Source: Phyllobacteriaceae bacterium
GTDB taxonomy: Bacteria > Pseudomonadota > Alphaproteobacteria > Rhizobiales > Rhizobiaceae
Reading direction: 5' to 3'
Assembly: GCA_023954255.1 (NCBI GenBank)
Contig: JAMLIH010000006.1
Span: 1-64,000, forward strand
Length of the DNA stretch: 64,000 bases
A program made the position numbers and the translations under genes. Positions 18,461 through 29,069 of the stretch are shown here, piece after piece; the first letter of the stretch is position 1; every line of letters begins with the position of its first letter. A model generated the notes under the pieces. That model saw nothing but the letters and a program-made list of their open reading frames with translations. It made no database searches and was not told the DNA's origin.

Positions 18461-18958
18461 CTATTGCAGGAACGGCTCCGGGTATTCGAGCTTGCCGTGG
18501 CGGCCCTTGAGCGAGCCGTCCCTCAGCTCCAGCGCCATGAAGTGACGCCCCTGCCAGCGCACGGAAAACGGGTCGGCAAGTTTGCCCGAAAAGCCGAAGC
18601 GTTCGTAATAGAGCACGTCGCCGAGCACGAAAATCGCCTCATACCCATCGGTCTTTGCAGTCTCTATCGCGGTGCGCACCAGCCTGCTGCCGACCTGCAT
18701 TTCGCGAAACTCCGCCAGCACGGCGAGCGGGGCCAGCGCGAGCGCCTTCACCGGCGCGCCGATCTCGGTAAGCAGTACGTGGCCGATGATCCGCCCGTCA
18801 CATTCCGCGATCAGGGAAATCGTGTACTGGGGTGCCGGAATGAGCTGGTCGACCAGTCTCGCTTCCTGCTTGCGCCCGAACGCCTTGCGTTCAACCGAAA
18901 GGATTCCGGCCTGGTCCTCCGGTCGGGAAGGGCGAATGGTCACTCGGTCACAAAGCAT
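18461..18958 (-). CDS. GNAT family N-acetyltransferase
   Basis: 165-residue acyl-CoA-dependent acetyltransferase. It starts VTIRPSRPEDQAGI; the acetyl-CoA binding motif A is LAPLAVLAEFREMQVGSRLV, and VLGDVLYYERFGF is motif B, typical of the YhbS/predicted N-acetyltransferase group. Acceptor unknown. Transcribed alone, away from rppH. Confidence 0.85.
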   Translation of the reverse strand: MLCDRVTIRPSRPEDQAGILSVERKAFGRKQEARLVDQLIPAPQYTISLIAECDGRIIGHVLLTEIGAPVKALALAPLAVLAEFREMQVGSRLVRTAIETAKTDGYEAIFVLGDVLYYERFGFSGKLADPFSVRWQGRHFMALELRDGSLKGRHGKLEYPEPFLQ

Positions 18959-19044
18959 GGGCGCAAAACGGGTTATGGCTGGTGGAACCAGAGATAACCA
19001 TGCGGCATCCCGCTTGCAACCGCTGCCTGCGGTTTTGCTGACGA

Positions 19045-19566
19045 TTATCCTGCCAGATGGCGGAAAGCATGCACGACCTCCTCATACACGCCGCGCTTGA
19101 ACGGCACGACCATTTCCGGAAGCCGGCTCATCTCGATCCACCGCCAGGCATCGAACTCGACAGGCGCGCCTTCGGGCGGGTGCGTGATGTTGATTTCGCT
19201 TTCCGGTCCCTCGAAGCGAAAGGCGAACCACGCCATTTTCTGACCGCGATACTTGCCTTTCAGCGCGGTGCCCACCAGTTCGCCGGGCAGGTCATAGGTA
19301 ACCCATCCCTTTGTCCTGTCGAGATACTCCACCGAAGTAATGCCGGTCTCTTCCCACAGTTCCCGCTTTGCCGCTTCCAGAGGGTCCTCATCCTTGTCGA
19401 TGCCGCCCTGGGGCATCTGCCAGCGGTGATCCGTCAAGGACAGTTCGCCGTTCTCAAGTGTCAGCCGGTGGCCGGCCCAGACCTTGCCCTTGCCGTTCAG
19501 CACCATGATCCCGACGCAACGCCGGTAGGGGAGTTTCGGAGGCTGTTTCTTCGATTTGGCCATCAA
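19045..19566 (-). CDS. rppH: RNA pyrophosphohydrolase RppH
   Basis: Nudix hydrolase that removes pyrophosphate from mRNA 5' ends and triggers decay; 173 residues. The Nudix box reads [20 protein letters not shown] followed by TGI, with all catalytic glutamates present, and the N-terminal [11 protein letters not shown] and WQMPQGG match RppH/IalA. Its ATG overlaps the stop of the upstream deacetylase gene (ATGA), so the two are coupled. Confidence 0.93.
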   Translation of the reverse strand: MMAKSKKQPPKLPYRRCVGIMVLNGKGKVWAGHRLTLENGELSLTDHRWQMPQGGIDKDEDPLEAAKRELWEETGITSVEYLDRTKGWVTYDLPGELVGTALKGKYRGQKMAWFAFRFEGPESEINITHPPEGAPVEFDAWRWIEMSRLPEMVVPFKRGVYEEVVHAFRHLAG

Positions 19567-20759
19567 CGGTCTCTTTCAGGATCGCTCACAATTGCCGAAA
19601 CCGGCGTGATTTCCACACCCAACCCGTTCGCCCTCTGCGAAAAGTCGGCCATCATGTCGATGGTTTCCGGATAACCGTTCGAAACGCCGATGGCGATGCC
19701 GGTTCGCTTGGCCTCCTTCACCAGAGCCTCAAGCTGATTGGCGATGTCCTGCCGGGTGCGTTTTGCATCGATGAGCACATGCGCCCGCGCGAAGGGCAAC
19801 AGCGATGCAGCCGCAACCGCTTCGCTCTGAGTGGCACCGGAAGAGCCGTCATCGACGAACAGCAGGCCGCGTTCCGCGATTTCGTCGAAGACGGGTTTCA
19901 GAACCCCCGCTTCGCTCAACAGCTTGCCGCCCTGATAATTCATGATGCCGACATAGTTGGTGATCCGGCTCATCGCCCAGTGCAGGTTGACGAGGTTTTC
20001 CTCCGCACTGGCTGCGGTGTTGATGATCCGCGCTCCCGGACGGTTGCCGGAGGCGCCGAAGGCTTCCATGGGAACCTGCAGCAGCAGTTCATGACCCTTC
20101 TTGCGCGCTTCCTGCATCCAGCGCGTCAGGCTGTTGCCGGTTGCTGCAAAGGCGAGCGTCACGGTGCCCGGCAGCTTGCGTACGGCCTCCTGGGAACTGG
20201 TCTGGCTGATGCCGATGCCGCCAACGATCAGGACGACCCGCGCCACGCCGAAATTGCCGGTCGTGTCCGGCTCCCGGGCATAGACATCCATCGGCTTTCT
20301 GCCATCGGCGGAACGCCTGGGGATGACGCCCGTTGCCCCCCGTTCGATGAGGTCGGGGTCCGGCAGGTGGGCGAGAGCTGCTTCCTGCGGCGCGGCCCGT
20401 GGCGGGCGCGGCTTTGGAACCGCAATATTGCCGGATGGCTGCAGTGGCGTAAGACCGGTAACGCCTTCGCTTTCCCCGTCGGGGTCGCTCTCAGGCGGTT
20501 CTTCCTCTCCACCGCTGCTTTCGGCAGGATCGTCGTTATCCGCAGCCTCGCCAGCCCCGGTCTGTCCGGCTGCGGTCTGCAGCTCGTTTCCGGCTACGAC
20601 CGGCGTTTCCTGGCGGGAAAAATACAGCCAGCCGGCAACACCCAGCGCCATGACGGCAACCAGCAGGGAAACTGCCCCAAGCATGTTGGAGCGCCGCGCC
20701 GGTTTATCCTTCTCGTGCTCTGCCGGTTTTACCCCGAGAGGCCGGTTCAACTCGTTCAC
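19563..20759 (-). CDS. Divergent polysaccharide deacetylase family protein (DUF610/YibQ)
   Basis: 398 residues. A single N-terminal helix (about 25-47) anchors it; an acidic, low-complexity linker ([17 protein letters not shown]) follows; the C-terminal ~230 residues are the YibQ-like divergent deacetylase domain ([56 protein letters not shown]). Usually found next to ctpA and envC, as here, suggesting a role in cell-envelope carbohydrate processing; activity not demonstrated for the family. Confidence 0.88.
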   Translation of the reverse strand: MNELNRPLGVKPAEHEKDKPARRSNMLGAVSLLVAVMALGVAGWLYFSRQETPVVAGNELQTAAGQTGAGEAADNDDPAESSGGEEEPPESDPDGESEGVTGLTPLQPSGNIAVPKPRPPRAAPQEAALAHLPDPDLIERGATGVIPRRSADGRKPMDVYAREPDTTGNFGVARVVLIVGGIGISQTSSQEAVRKLPGTVTLAFAATGNSLTRWMQEARKKGHELLLQVPMEAFGASGNRPGARIINTAASAEENLVNLHWAMSRITNYVGIMNYQGGKLLSEAGVLKPVFDEIAERGLLFVDDGSSGATQSEAVAAASLLPFARAHVLIDAKRTRQDIANQLEALVKEAKRTGIAIGVSNGYPETIDMMADFSQRANGLGVEITPVSAIVSDPERDR

Positions 20760-20899
20760 TAATCAGGTTCCCGCCTTGTCATGGCCGCTCCGCTACAGGC
20801 GGCCCGCATTGATTCGCACAAGTCTGAATCGGAGTTGCCTCAACTGCAAGCTTGCTCGGCATTTGCGGGCGGCCTGCAGGGCAGGGGAAAACACCCGGC

Positions 20900-20930
20900 A
20901 AAAAACAACCCGGCAGAAGCCAGGTTGTTT
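20900..20930 (-). terminator. Rho-independent terminator after ctpA
   Basis: Stem AAACAACC (20903-20910) with GGTTGTTT (20923-20930), extended inside by GGC/GCC, followed on the minus strand by a T-run (20905-20900). It lies just past the ctpA stop, so the deacetylase-rppH pair downstream probably has its own promoter or depends on read-through. Confidence 0.8.
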
Positions 20931-20934
20931 GTGA

Positions 20935-22266
20935 TCAGTTGGGAAGCGCCTTGGAAGGATCCGGCGGAAACTTTCCTTCCGCCGTCTTCGCACCGGCAAT
21001 CAGGTCCAGCGCGTAGTTGAGCTGAATGTCGTCTTCCGGATCTGGCGGGACATAGGCCGAGGACCCGGAACCTTCATCGTCCTCGAGATCGCCGGTGATG
21101 TGGCCGCGCAGCTTGGATTCGCCGGCACTCTCCACCCGGCCCTTCAACTCGTCAGGCAGCGGCTGCACGACACGGATGTCGGGTTCGATTCCCTTGGCCT
21201 GGATCGAGGTGTTCGACGGCGTGTAGTAGAGTGCCGTCGTCAGCCGCAGCGCACCATTGCCGCCAAGCTGGATGATCGTCTGCACCGAGCCCTTGCCGAA
21301 GGAGCGCGTGCCGAGAACGGTTGCGCGCTTGTGGTCCTGAAGTGCGCCGGCGACGATTTCCGAGGCGCTGGCTGAGCCGCCGTTCACCAGAACGATGATC
21401 GGCTTGCCTTCGACCAGATCGCCAGGCCGGGCCTGATAGCGTGTAACGTCATTTTCGTCCCGCCCGCGGGTCGAGACGATTTCGCCGCGGTCGAGGAAGG
21501 CGTCGGAAACATTGACCGCCTGGTCCAGCAGCCCACCGGGGTTGAGCCGCAGATCGATCACATAGCCGGTGACCTTGTCGGCCCCCACCTGCGCCTTGAT
21601 CTTCTCGATGGCATCTTCCAGCCCGCTGTCGGTCTGTTCGGTGAACGAGTTGATGTCGATATAGCCGATCGTGTCGCGCTCCACGCGCCAGCGCACGGAA
21701 CGTACCTTGATGATGTCGCGGATCACGGTGATCGTGATGGGCCCGTCCGCGCCCTCACGCTGGATTTTCAGTTCGATCGGCGTGTTGACCGGCCCGCGCA
21801 TCTTCTCGACTGCCTGCTGCAGGGTCAGGCCGCGCACCGCCTCACCGTCGATCTGATAGATCAGGTCGCCTGCCAGAACGCCGGCTTCGGAGGCTGGCGT
21901 TCCCTCGATGGGCGAAATCACCTTTACCAGCTCGTTTTCCATGGTGACTTCGATGCCGAGACCACCGAACTCGCCGCGGGTCTGTACCCGCATGTCGGAA
22001 AAGTCTTTCGGGTTGAGATAGCTTGAATGCGGATCGAGCGAAGCGAGCATACCGTTGATGGCATTCTCCACCAGTTCCTCCTCGTTGGGCTCGGTCACGT
22101 AGATGGAACGCACCCGCTCGAACACATCGCCAAACAGCGCCAGTTGCCGGTAGGTGTCCGCACCGGCGGCCTTGGCGGTGGCCATCTGGGTTACCAGCGT
22201 CGTCGCGCCCAGGCCCGCCGAAACGCCTACCAGAAGGCCAACGATGAACAGTCCGGTTTTTCTCAT
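20935..22266 (-). CDS. ctpA: Carboxy-terminal processing protease CtpA (S41)
   Basis: Periplasmic serine protease, 443 residues. N-terminal signal/anchor helix (MRKTGLFIVGLLVGVSAGLG), PDZ domain about 90-170 (GGLGIEV...VISPIEGTPASEAG), S41 catalytic core with nucleophile serine in GGSASASEIVAGAL and general-base lysine in GTRSFGKGSVQT. The Ser-Lys dyad is intact. Its start overlaps the envC stop by one base (TAATG), so both are translated together. A terminator follows. Confidence 0.95.
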   Translation of the reverse strand: MRKTGLFIVGLLVGVSAGLGATTLVTQMATAKAAGADTYRQLALFGDVFERVRSIYVTEPNEEELVENAINGMLASLDPHSSYLNPKDFSDMRVQTRGEFGGLGIEVTMENELVKVISPIEGTPASEAGVLAGDLIYQIDGEAVRGLTLQQAVEKMRGPVNTPIELKIQREGADGPITITVIRDIIKVRSVRWRVERDTIGYIDINSFTEQTDSGLEDAIEKIKAQVGADKVTGYVIDLRLNPGGLLDQAVNVSDAFLDRGEIVSTRGRDENDVTRYQARPGDLVEGKPIIVLVNGGSASASEIVAGALQDHKRATVLGTRSFGKGSVQTIIQLGGNGALRLTTALYYTPSNTSIQAKGIEPDIRVVQPLPDELKGRVESAGESKLRGHITGDLEDDEGSGSSAYVPPDPEDDIQLNYALDLIAGAKTAEGKFPPDPSKALPN

Positions 22267-23606
22267 TATCCGCTACTCTCTTTAAGGTTCGTCTTCGCCC
22301 ACCACGGGGAGGAATCGATTGGAACCCCATCCTTCCTGAACTCTACATATAGCACAGGCCTTCGGGTTCCAATATCCACATTCACGTTACTTGCGATCCG
22401 GGTCTCGCCCATGGCGCCGACAGGTTCGCCGGCGAGTACGAACTGCCCGAGCACCGCATCGATCCGTTCCATGCCGGCCATGACGACATGATAGCCATTG
22501 CCCGCATTGACGATCAAGAGTTGCCCGTAGGACCGGAACGGCCCGGCATAGATGACCCAGCCGTCGGTCGGCGACAGCACGCGGCTGCCGCTGCGCGTGG
22601 CTATCGACAGGCCTCTCGAGGTTTCGCCGCTTGGCATCTTCTGGTCGAAGCCCGCCAGTTCGACGCCGGCAACAGGTTTGGGAAGCAATCCCTTGGCATC
22701 GGCAAAGGCCATGGCTGGCGCGATACGGCTGAGGTCGTCAAAGCCATTGGAAGTGGCGGTTTCGCGTGCCTCTGCGAGGCGCTGTTCTTCGCGTTCGAGG
22801 CGGTCCTGCTCGGCCTTGCGGGCCGCAGCTTCCGCCTCCTGGACTGCGGTAATCTCGCGGCCGAGGTCCTGGATCAGCGATTCCAGATTGGTTGCCTTGC
22901 CGGCAAGTTCCGCAGCAAGTGCCGTCTGTTTTGCCAGTTCCGCCTGCTTTTCGCCGATCAGGCGCTTCTTCTGCTCGAACAACAGCGACAACCGGCTTTC
23001 CTCCTCGGCAAGAGCCGCCATGTCGGCAGTCAGCTTGTCGCGGCTTTCGGAGATTTCCTCGCGTATCCTGACGAGATCGCCCAGTTCGGTCGCCAGGATG
23101 GCCGTTTCCTCCCGGATTTCCGGCAGCACCGCGCCGAGCAGGATTGCCGAACGGACAGAATTCAACGCATCTTCCGGCGTCACCAGCAGGGCGGGCGGCG
23201 GCCTGTGGCCCATGCGCTGCAGGGCGGCGATGATCTCGATCAGCACGCCACGGCGATCCTGCAGCGACTGCCGCGCGGCGGCTTCGTCGATCCGCAGTTC
23301 CTCCAGCCGGTTGGCTGCCCGCTCTATCCGCTCCTCGATGGCCCGTGACCGGGTGGAGGTTTCGATCAGGTTGCGGGTAATGGTGGCGGTATCTTCGTCG
23401 AGCCTGGCGACTTCGGCTTCAAGCGAGGCTTTTTTTTCATCCGACAGGCTGATCGCCTGGCGCAGGTCCGCGAGTTCCTGTTCGGTCTTTACCCGTTGCT
23501 GGTCGAGCCCGTCGACACTGCCTCCCTCGGCCCTGCCTCCCTCTGCATGGGCGGCGGGAAAGTGCATCATTGCCAGCAAAACCAGCAGCAATATCCGCAT
23601 GGCCAT
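22266..23606 (-). CDS. envC: Murein hydrolase activator EnvC-like protein
   Basis: 446 residues from the ATG chosen because a signal peptide (MAMRILLLVLLAMMHFPAAHA) and GAAGGAAG-type ribosome binding site begin there; the open frame runs 47 codons further up without good signals. After the signal: a long coiled coil (about 25-260) and a C-terminal LytM domain (LSIATRSGSRVLSPTDGWVI, SYGQLLIVNAGNGYHVVMAG) lacking the zinc-ligand H-x-H pattern of active M23 enzymes. This fits EnvC, which activates amidases at the division site rather than cutting murein. Confidence 0.9.
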   Translation of the reverse strand: MAMRILLLVLLAMMHFPAAHAEGGRAEGGSVDGLDQQRVKTEQELADLRQAISLSDEKKASLEAEVARLDEDTATITRNLIETSTRSRAIEERIERAANRLEELRIDEAAARQSLQDRRGVLIEIIAALQRMGHRPPPALLVTPEDALNSVRSAILLGAVLPEIREETAILATELGDLVRIREEISESRDKLTADMAALAEEESRLSLLFEQKKRLIGEKQAELAKQTALAAELAGKATNLESLIQDLGREITAVQEAEAAARKAEQDRLEREEQRLAEARETATSNGFDDLSRIAPAMAFADAKGLLPKPVAGVELAGFDQKMPSGETSRGLSIATRSGSRVLSPTDGWVIYAGPFRSYGQLLIVNAGNGYHVVMAGMERIDAVLGQFVLAGEPVGAMGETRIASNVNVDIGTRRPVLYVEFRKDGVPIDSSPWWAKTNLKESSG

Positions 23607-23806
23607 CAGGTCCCGGCTTCCTTCATCCGTATCCCGCTCCAACGCGCCTGGTTCGCACCACCATGCGACGGGCGAATCATTTTCCCTATGCAAGCCAAGC
23701 CTGCATACAGGGATTGTCCGCCAGGGTGAAATCGAAAGGCACTGCACGGCATTCCTTCACCACGCAATCGTGGCGCGGTGATGGCCGCAATCTGCAGGAT
23801 GTCTGC

Positions 23807-24289
23807 CTACTCCCGGTGATAGGGATGGCCGCAGAGAATGGTGATGGCCCGGTAGAGCTGTTCGGCAGCCATGATGCGCACAAGCTGGTGCGGCCAGGTG
23901 GCCCGTCCGAAGCGCCAGGTCATGTCGGCGCGCTCAAGCAGTTCGCCGCCGTGGCCGTCCGGGCCGCCGATCGCAAGGCATATTTCGGGCACTCCGTCGG
24001 CAAGCGATGTTTCGATCAGCCTGGCAATTGCTTCGGAAGTAATGTCGCTGCCATTTTCATCCAGCGCGATCAGAACCGCGCCCGGTCGAAGGTTGCCCAG
24101 CAGTTGCACGGCTTCCTCGGTTTTGCGCTGTACGGCAGTGCCGGCACGGCTTTCAGCCCACGCGCCGACGGCAATCTCCTGAATGCCCAACTGTCTGCCG
24201 GCCTTGTTGGCCCGGCCGACATAACGCTCGAGAAGTTCGCCTTCCGGCCCCTTTTTCATTTTCCCGATGGAAAGGATTTTCAGGCGCAT
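23807..24289 (-). CDS. rlmH: 23S rRNA (pseudouridine1915-N3)-methyltransferase RlmH
   Basis: SPOUT methyltransferase acting on helix 69 of 23S rRNA; 160 residues, the usual size. Seen: the start MRLKILSIGKMKKGPE, the central ALDENGSDITSE, the SAM-binding trefoil-knot loop CLAIGGPDGHG and the C-terminal HQLVRIMAAEQLYRA with Y-R at the end. Lies in the conserved group nadD-rsfS-rlmH-envC-ctpA. Confidence 0.95.
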   Translation of the reverse strand: MRLKILSIGKMKKGPEGELLERYVGRANKAGRQLGIQEIAVGAWAESRAGTAVQRKTEEAVQLLGNLRPGAVLIALDENGSDITSEAIARLIETSLADGVPEICLAIGGPDGHGGELLERADMTWRFGRATWPHQLVRIMAAEQLYRAITILCGHPYHRE

Positions 24290-24362
24290 AAATCACCCTG
24301 CAAGGAAAGCGCCTTGCCAAACGCGGCTGGTGCCGCATGTTTTGCCACCCGGCAGTCAGCCG

Positions 24363-24782
24363 CTAGTGGCGGCCGCCGGTCTCCGGCATGGCCCACATCT
24401 TCTCGATACCGTAGAACTCGCGCACTTCCGGCCGGAAGACATGAACGATGACATCCCCGGTGTCGATCAGAACCCAGTCGGCTGCCTGCAGACCCTCGAC
24501 GCGCACAGAGCCGTAACCGGCGTCCTTGAGTGCGCGCATGAGATGATCGCAGATGGCAGCGACATGGCGATGCGACCGGCCCGAGGCGACCAGCATGTAG
24601 TCTCCCAGCGCCGATTTCTTGCGGATGTCGATGGTGGTGATGTTTTCAGCCTTGGAATCTTCAAGGCTTGTCGTGACAGCTTTAAGGACATCCTCCGCCG
24701 AGTAGGCTGCGGCTTCGGATGCCGATGGTGCAGCGTTTTTGACGGCTGCGCCCGCGTGCATGGTTGTGACCAGTTTTTGCAC
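24363..24782 (-). CDS. rsfS: Ribosome silencing factor RsfS
   Basis: 139-residue RsfS/Iojap protein that binds L14 and blocks 50S-30S joining in starved cells. Conserved stretches: TTSLEDSKAENITTIDIR, ALGDYMLVASGRSHRHVAAI, DWVLIDTGDVIVHVF and the tail REFYGIEKMW. Start may be this ATG or a slightly later codon. Between nadD and rlmH, the standard arrangement. Confidence 0.94.
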   Translation of the reverse strand: MQKLVTTMHAGAAVKNAAPSASEAAAYSAEDVLKAVTTSLEDSKAENITTIDIRKKSALGDYMLVASGRSHRHVAAICDHLMRALKDAGYGSVRVEGLQAADWVLIDTGDVIVHVFRPEVREFYGIEKMWAMPETGGRH

Positions 24783-24894
24783 CTTTCCGGTAGTTGATCA
24801 GCACGTTTGTTGCCGGCGTGGTCGCGCCGACGCAGTTAATTTACACAATTTCACTGCAGATTGAAACCGTTTCGAGGACAGGACAGGGCAGGGA

Positions 24895-25545
24895 TCAGCC
24901 GGCGCCGTTCTTGCGGGCATTGCGGATGGCTGTCGAGGAAAGCATGTTGCGCGGCGCGTGAACAAAGGTCCAGGCAGGCGGCGAAAGGGAGGCGAGCAGT
25001 TCGCTGTCGGTTTCGTCGATCCGGTAGCGCGACAGGGCGATTGCCGAGCGCGCGGAACGGTAGGCAAGGGTGGAACCGGGCCGGTCGACCACCATGATCG
25101 GCATCATGTTGGCGATTCTGCGCCAGTTCTGCCAGCGGTGGAAACCGGCCAGATTGTCTGCTCCCATCAGCCAGATGAAGCGGACATCGGGGTGGTAGCG
25201 CTTGACGACGGTCAGCGCCTGTTCGGTATAGTTGATCTGATAGCGCGCCTCAAAGGCGGTAACCTTGATTTTTGGATGGCGGGCAATCTGCCGGCAATGG
25301 CGGATGCGCTCGGCAAGCGGCGCAAGTTCGGAATGATCCTTCAGCGGATTGCCCGGCGTGACCATCCACCAGACCTGATCGAGAGCGCCGCGGATCAGTG
25401 CGGTTTCGCTGACATGAAGATGCCCTTCATGGGGCGGATTGAAGGAGCCGCCGAACAGGCCGATGCGCTGATCGCGCTCCACGTGGGGAAACCGCATCGC
25501 TTCGCGCAGCAGCCGTTCGTCGTCCTGTTTTGAAAAACCGGCCAC
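24895..25545 (-). CDS. nadD: Nicotinate-nucleotide adenylyltransferase NadD
   Basis: Makes nicotinate adenine dinucleotide in NAD synthesis; 216 residues. Nucleotidyltransferase signature GLFGGSFNPPHEGHLHVSE holds the (T/H)xGH motif; also WLMGADNLAGFHRWQNW and late MLSSTAIR (ISSTxxR type). Follows the proBA pair and precedes rsfS. Confidence 0.95.
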   Translation of the reverse strand: MAGFSKQDDERLLREAMRFPHVERDQRIGLFGGSFNPPHEGHLHVSETALIRGALDQVWWMVTPGNPLKDHSELAPLAERIRHCRQIARHPKIKVTAFEARYQINYTEQALTVVKRYHPDVRFIWLMGADNLAGFHRWQNWRRIANMMPIMVVDRPGSTLAYRSARSAIALSRYRIDETDSELLASLSPPAWTFVHAPRNMLSSTAIRNARKNGAG

Positions 25546-25559
25546 CGGGGGAGCGCGCG

Positions 25560-26847
25560 TCAGGGCCGGGTCTGGCCGCTGCCGCGGACCTGGTATTTGA
25601 AGCTGGTCAACTGCTCCAGACCGACAGGGCCGCGCGCATGCATCTTGCCGGTGGCAATGCCGATCTCGGCTCCCATGCCGAATTCGCCGCCATCGGCAAA
25701 CTGTGTCGAGGCATTGTGCAGCAGGATCGCTGAATCGATTTCGTTGAAGAACCGCGCAACCGCGTCACGGTCTTCGGCAATGATTGCCTCGGTATGGTTG
25801 GAAGACCAGCGGTTGATGTGCCCGATGGCGCCATCGATACCGTCGACCACCCGAACGGAAATGATCGGCGCCAGATATTCCGCTGCCCAGTCCTCTTCGG
25901 TTGCCGGTATTGCGTCCGGCCAGACCTTGCAGACCGTCTGCCACCCGGATCTCGCAGCCTGCATCCTTGAGCGCATCGAGGATGGGCGCAAGATGGCTGT
26001 CCACAACGGACTTGTCGACGAGCAGCGTTTCCGCGGCGCCGCAAATGCCGGTGCGCCGCATCTTGGCGTTGACGGCAATGTTCACCGCCATGTCGAGCTT
26101 GGCGCTCTTGTCGACATAGATGTGGCAGAGCCCTTCCAGATGGGCGAAGACGGGAACCCGCGCTTCGTTCTGAACGCGCTCGACAAGGCTTCTGCCGCCG
26201 CGCGGTACGATGACATCGACCGTGCCGTTGAGCCCCTTGAGCATCTCGCCCACCGCGCTGCGGTCGGTGGTTGGCACGATCTGGATCGCCTCCCGCGGCA
26301 GGTCGGCAGCCTTGAGTCCTTCTTCCAGGCAATGATGAATGGCGCGGGAGGAATGAAAGGAATCCGAGCCGCCACGCAGGATCACGGCATTGCCGGCCTT
26401 CATGCACAATGCTCCGGCATCGGCTGTCACATTGGGGCGGCTTTCGAAAATGACGCCGATCACGCCGAGCGGCGTTCTGACCCGTTCGATATGCAGTCCG
26501 TTCGGCCGGTCCCATTCGGCAATGACAGTGCCGACCGGATCGGGCAGTTCGGCGATGGCACGAATGCCGTCACACATGCCGCGAATGCGTTCTTCATTGA
26601 GCTCCAGCCGGTCGAGAAACGCGCCGGATATGCCGTTTTCCCGCGCCGTCGCCATGTCGATGGCATTGGCGTTCAAAATGGCAGCACGGTTCTTCCAAAG
26701 GCTTTCGGCCATTGCGATCAGCGCGGCATGCTTGCGCTCGGCCGTAGCGGTCGCCAGCACGCGCGCAGCCTGGCGGGCAGCCTGGCCGATTGCCGCCATG
26801 GTTGCCTGAATATCGTCCTTCGCAAGGGCGCCAAGCTGCGTGTTCAT
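25560..26847 (-). pseudogene. proA: Glutamate-5-semialdehyde dehydrogenase ProA, frameshifted
   Basis: Second step of proline synthesis. The first ~306 codons (26847 down to about 25930) and the last ~120 (to stop at 25560) both match ProA but lie in different frames. The catalytic cysteine region is in the first part ([17 protein letters not shown]); the second part carries [17 protein letters not shown] and [20 protein letters not shown]. One extra base within 25925-25928 (minus strand CTGCAAGGTCTGG) explains the break; removing it gives a 428-residue protein, the normal length. Start overlaps the proB stop (ATGA). May be a sequencing error, as no second proA is visible here. Confidence 0.9.
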
Positions 26848-28001
26848 TCCGCTTCCGTTTCGTTCTGGCCGTCCTTGGGTCGAAGCGCCAGATCATCCCG
26901 GTGGATCATCTCACTGCGTCCGGCAAAACCGAGAACCGCCTCGATCTCGCTGCTCTTGAGTCCGCAAATGGCCGTGGCCTGTTCACTGTCATATGCCACG
27001 AGACCGCGCCCGATTTCAATTCCATCGCTGTTGACGAGCGAAACGACATCGCCGCGTGCGAACCGGCCTGTAACCTTCCTCACCCCGGCGGGGAGCAGGC
27101 TCTTGCCCGTGGAAAGCGCCTTTTCGGCCCCGGCGTCGAGATGAAGAGAGCCGTTCGTTGCCAATTGTCCGGCGATCCACTTCTTGCGCGAGGTGACGGG
27201 ATTGCCGCTTGCGGCAAACCAGGTTGCCTTGCCGCCATCCATGATCCGGCGCACCGGATTGAGCGTCTTGCCCGATGCGATAACCATCGCCGTGCCGCCG
27301 GCGGTGGCAATCCTGCCCGCCTCGATCTTGGTCACCATGCCGCCGCGCGAAAGCTCGGTTCCGGCATCTCCGGCCATCGCCTCGATTTCCGGCGTGATCG
27401 CATCCACCTGCTCGATGAAACGGGCATCGGGATCGCTTGCCGGAGGGGCGGAGTAAAGCCCGTCAATGTCCGACAGCAGGATCAGCAGGTCGCAGGCCAT
27501 CATGGTGGCGACACGCGCGGCCAGCCGGTCGTTGTCGCCATAGCGGATTTCGCTGGTTGCCACCGTATCGTTTTCGTTGATGATCGGAACGGCGCCAAGC
27601 TTCAAAAGTGTGTCGATGGTGGCGCGTGCGTTGAGATAGCGCCGCCGCTCCTCGGTATCGCTGAGGGTAAGCAGGATCTGGCCGGCCTGGATGCCGTGCT
27701 TTTCCAGCGTGTCGTGATAGGCCCGCGAAAGGGCAATCTGGCCGGCTGCTGCCGATGCCTGGCTTTCCTCAAGCTTCAACACGCCCGGCTTCAGGCCCAG
27801 CAGGCCGCGTCCCAGCGCAATGGCGCCCGATGACACGATCAGCACATCATGGCCGGCAAGGCGCAAAGCGGCCACATCGTCCGAGAGCGATTGCAGCCAC
27901 TGCGCCTTCAGCCCGTCCTTGCGGTCGACCAGCAGGGAAGAGCCGATCTTGATGACGATCCGTTTGTAGCCGGAAAGCCGGCCGCTCGATGCAGCCTTCA
28001 T
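26844..28001 (-). CDS. proB: Glutamate 5-kinase ProB
   Basis: First enzyme of proline synthesis, 385 residues. Amino-acid kinase domain ([45 protein letters not shown]) followed by a C-terminal PUA domain (about 290-370, ending [15 protein letters not shown]). Overlaps both neighbours by four bases (obgE upstream, proA downstream), so obgE-proB-proA are translationally coupled. Confidence 0.96.
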   Translation of the reverse strand: MKAASSGRLSGYKRIVIKIGSSLLVDRKDGLKAQWLQSLSDDVAALRLAGHDVLIVSSGAIALGRGLLGLKPGVLKLEESQASAAAGQIALSRAYHDTLEKHGIQAGQILLTLSDTEERRRYLNARATIDTLLKLGAVPIINENDTVATSEIRYGDNDRLAARVATMMACDLLILLSDIDGLYSAPPASDPDARFIEQVDAITPEIEAMAGDAGTELSRGGMVTKIEAGRIATAGGTAMVIASGKTLNPVRRIMDGGKATWFAASGNPVTSRKKWIAGQLATNGSLHLDAGAEKALSTGKSLLPAGVRKVTGRFARGDVVSLVNSDGIEIGRGLVAYDSEQATAICGLKSSEIEAVLGFAGRSEMIHRDDLALRPKDGQNETEAE

Positions 28002-29041
28002 TCGATCGGGCTCCAGCGGTTCTCATCGGGCTCGGGTTCTTCCGCCTCCTGCCGCAGACCCTCGATGCTGCGCACAAGCGACCGCAGCGCCGTCTCGACG
28101 CCTTCGCCGGTTGCAGACGAAAGCAACAGCGGCACCTGGCCGCAGACATGCATGAGGGCCACGCTCTTTTCCGCGCGCTCGTCTTCCTGCAGCAGATCGA
28201 CCTGCGACAGGGCGACGATTTCCGGCTTGTCCGAAAGGCCGTGGCCATAGGCCTCCACCTCGGTTCTCACCGTGCGATAGGCCTCGGCCACGTTGTCATT
28301 GCGGGCCGAAACCAGATGCAGCAGCACATTGGTGCGCTCGACATGGCCGAGGAAGCGGTCGCCGATGCCGCTGCCTTCATGCGCGCCCTCGATCAGCCCC
28401 GGAATGTCGGCGATGATGAATTCCCGCCCGTCGATGGAGGCAACCCCGAGATTGGGATGCAGCGTGGTGAAGGGATAGTCGGCAATCTTCGGTTTCGCCC
28501 GTGTCACGGTGGCAAGAAACGTCGACTTCCCTGCATTGGGCAGGCCGAGCAGTCCCGCATCGGCAATCAGCTTCAGCCGCAGCCAGATGGTGCGCTCGAT
28601 GCCTTCCTGGCCGGGATTGGCCCGTCTTGGCGCCTGATTGGTCGAAGTCTTGAAATGGGCATTGCCGAAGCCGCCATTGCCGCCCCGAGCGAGCAAAAAC
28701 CGTTCGCCGGTTTCCTGCAGGTCGCAGATCAGCGTTTCATTGTCTTCCTCATAGATCTGCGTGCCTGCCGGCACCTTGAGGATGATGTCGTCACCCTTCC
28801 TGCCGTCGCGGTTGCGGCCCATGCCGTGAACGCCGGTCTGTGCCTTGAAATGCTGCTGGTAACGGTAGTCGATCAGCGTGTTGAGGCCATCGACGGCTTC
28901 TGCCCAGACATCGCCGCCCTTGCCGCCATTGCCCCCGTCAGGGCCGCCGAATTCCTGAAACTTGGCGCGGTGAAAGGAAACGCAGCCCGCACCGCCGCTT
29001 CCCGAGCGGATGTATACTTTGGCCTGGTCGAGAAACTTCAT
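27998..29041 (-). CDS. obgE: GTPase ObgE/CgtA
   Basis: Essential GTPase in 50S ribosome assembly and cell-cycle control, 347 residues. The glycine-rich Obg fold fills residues 1-158 ([26 protein letters not shown]); the G domain has G1 [10 protein letters not shown]3 [13 protein letters not shown]4-like SQVD and G5 SSATG. The acidic tail is short. Followed by proB with a four-base overlap. Confidence 0.96.
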   Translation of the reverse strand: MKFLDQAKVYIRSGSGGAGCVSFHRAKFQEFGGPDGGNGGKGGDVWAEAVDGLNTLIDYRYQQHFKAQTGVHGMGRNRDGRKGDDIILKVPAGTQIYEEDNETLICDLQETGERFLLARGGNGGFGNAHFKTSTNQAPRRANPGQEGIERTIWLRLKLIADAGLLGLPNAGKSTFLATVTRAKPKIADYPFTTLHPNLGVASIDGREFIIADIPGLIEGAHEGSGIGDRFLGHVERTNVLLHLVSARNDNVAEAYRTVRTEVEAYGHGLSDKPEIVALSQVDLLQEDERAEKSVALMHVCGQVPLLLSSATGEGVETALRSLVRSIEGLRQEAEEPEPDENRWSPIE

Positions 29042-29069
29042 GGCAGCGGTCCGGAAATTCGAGCATGGA

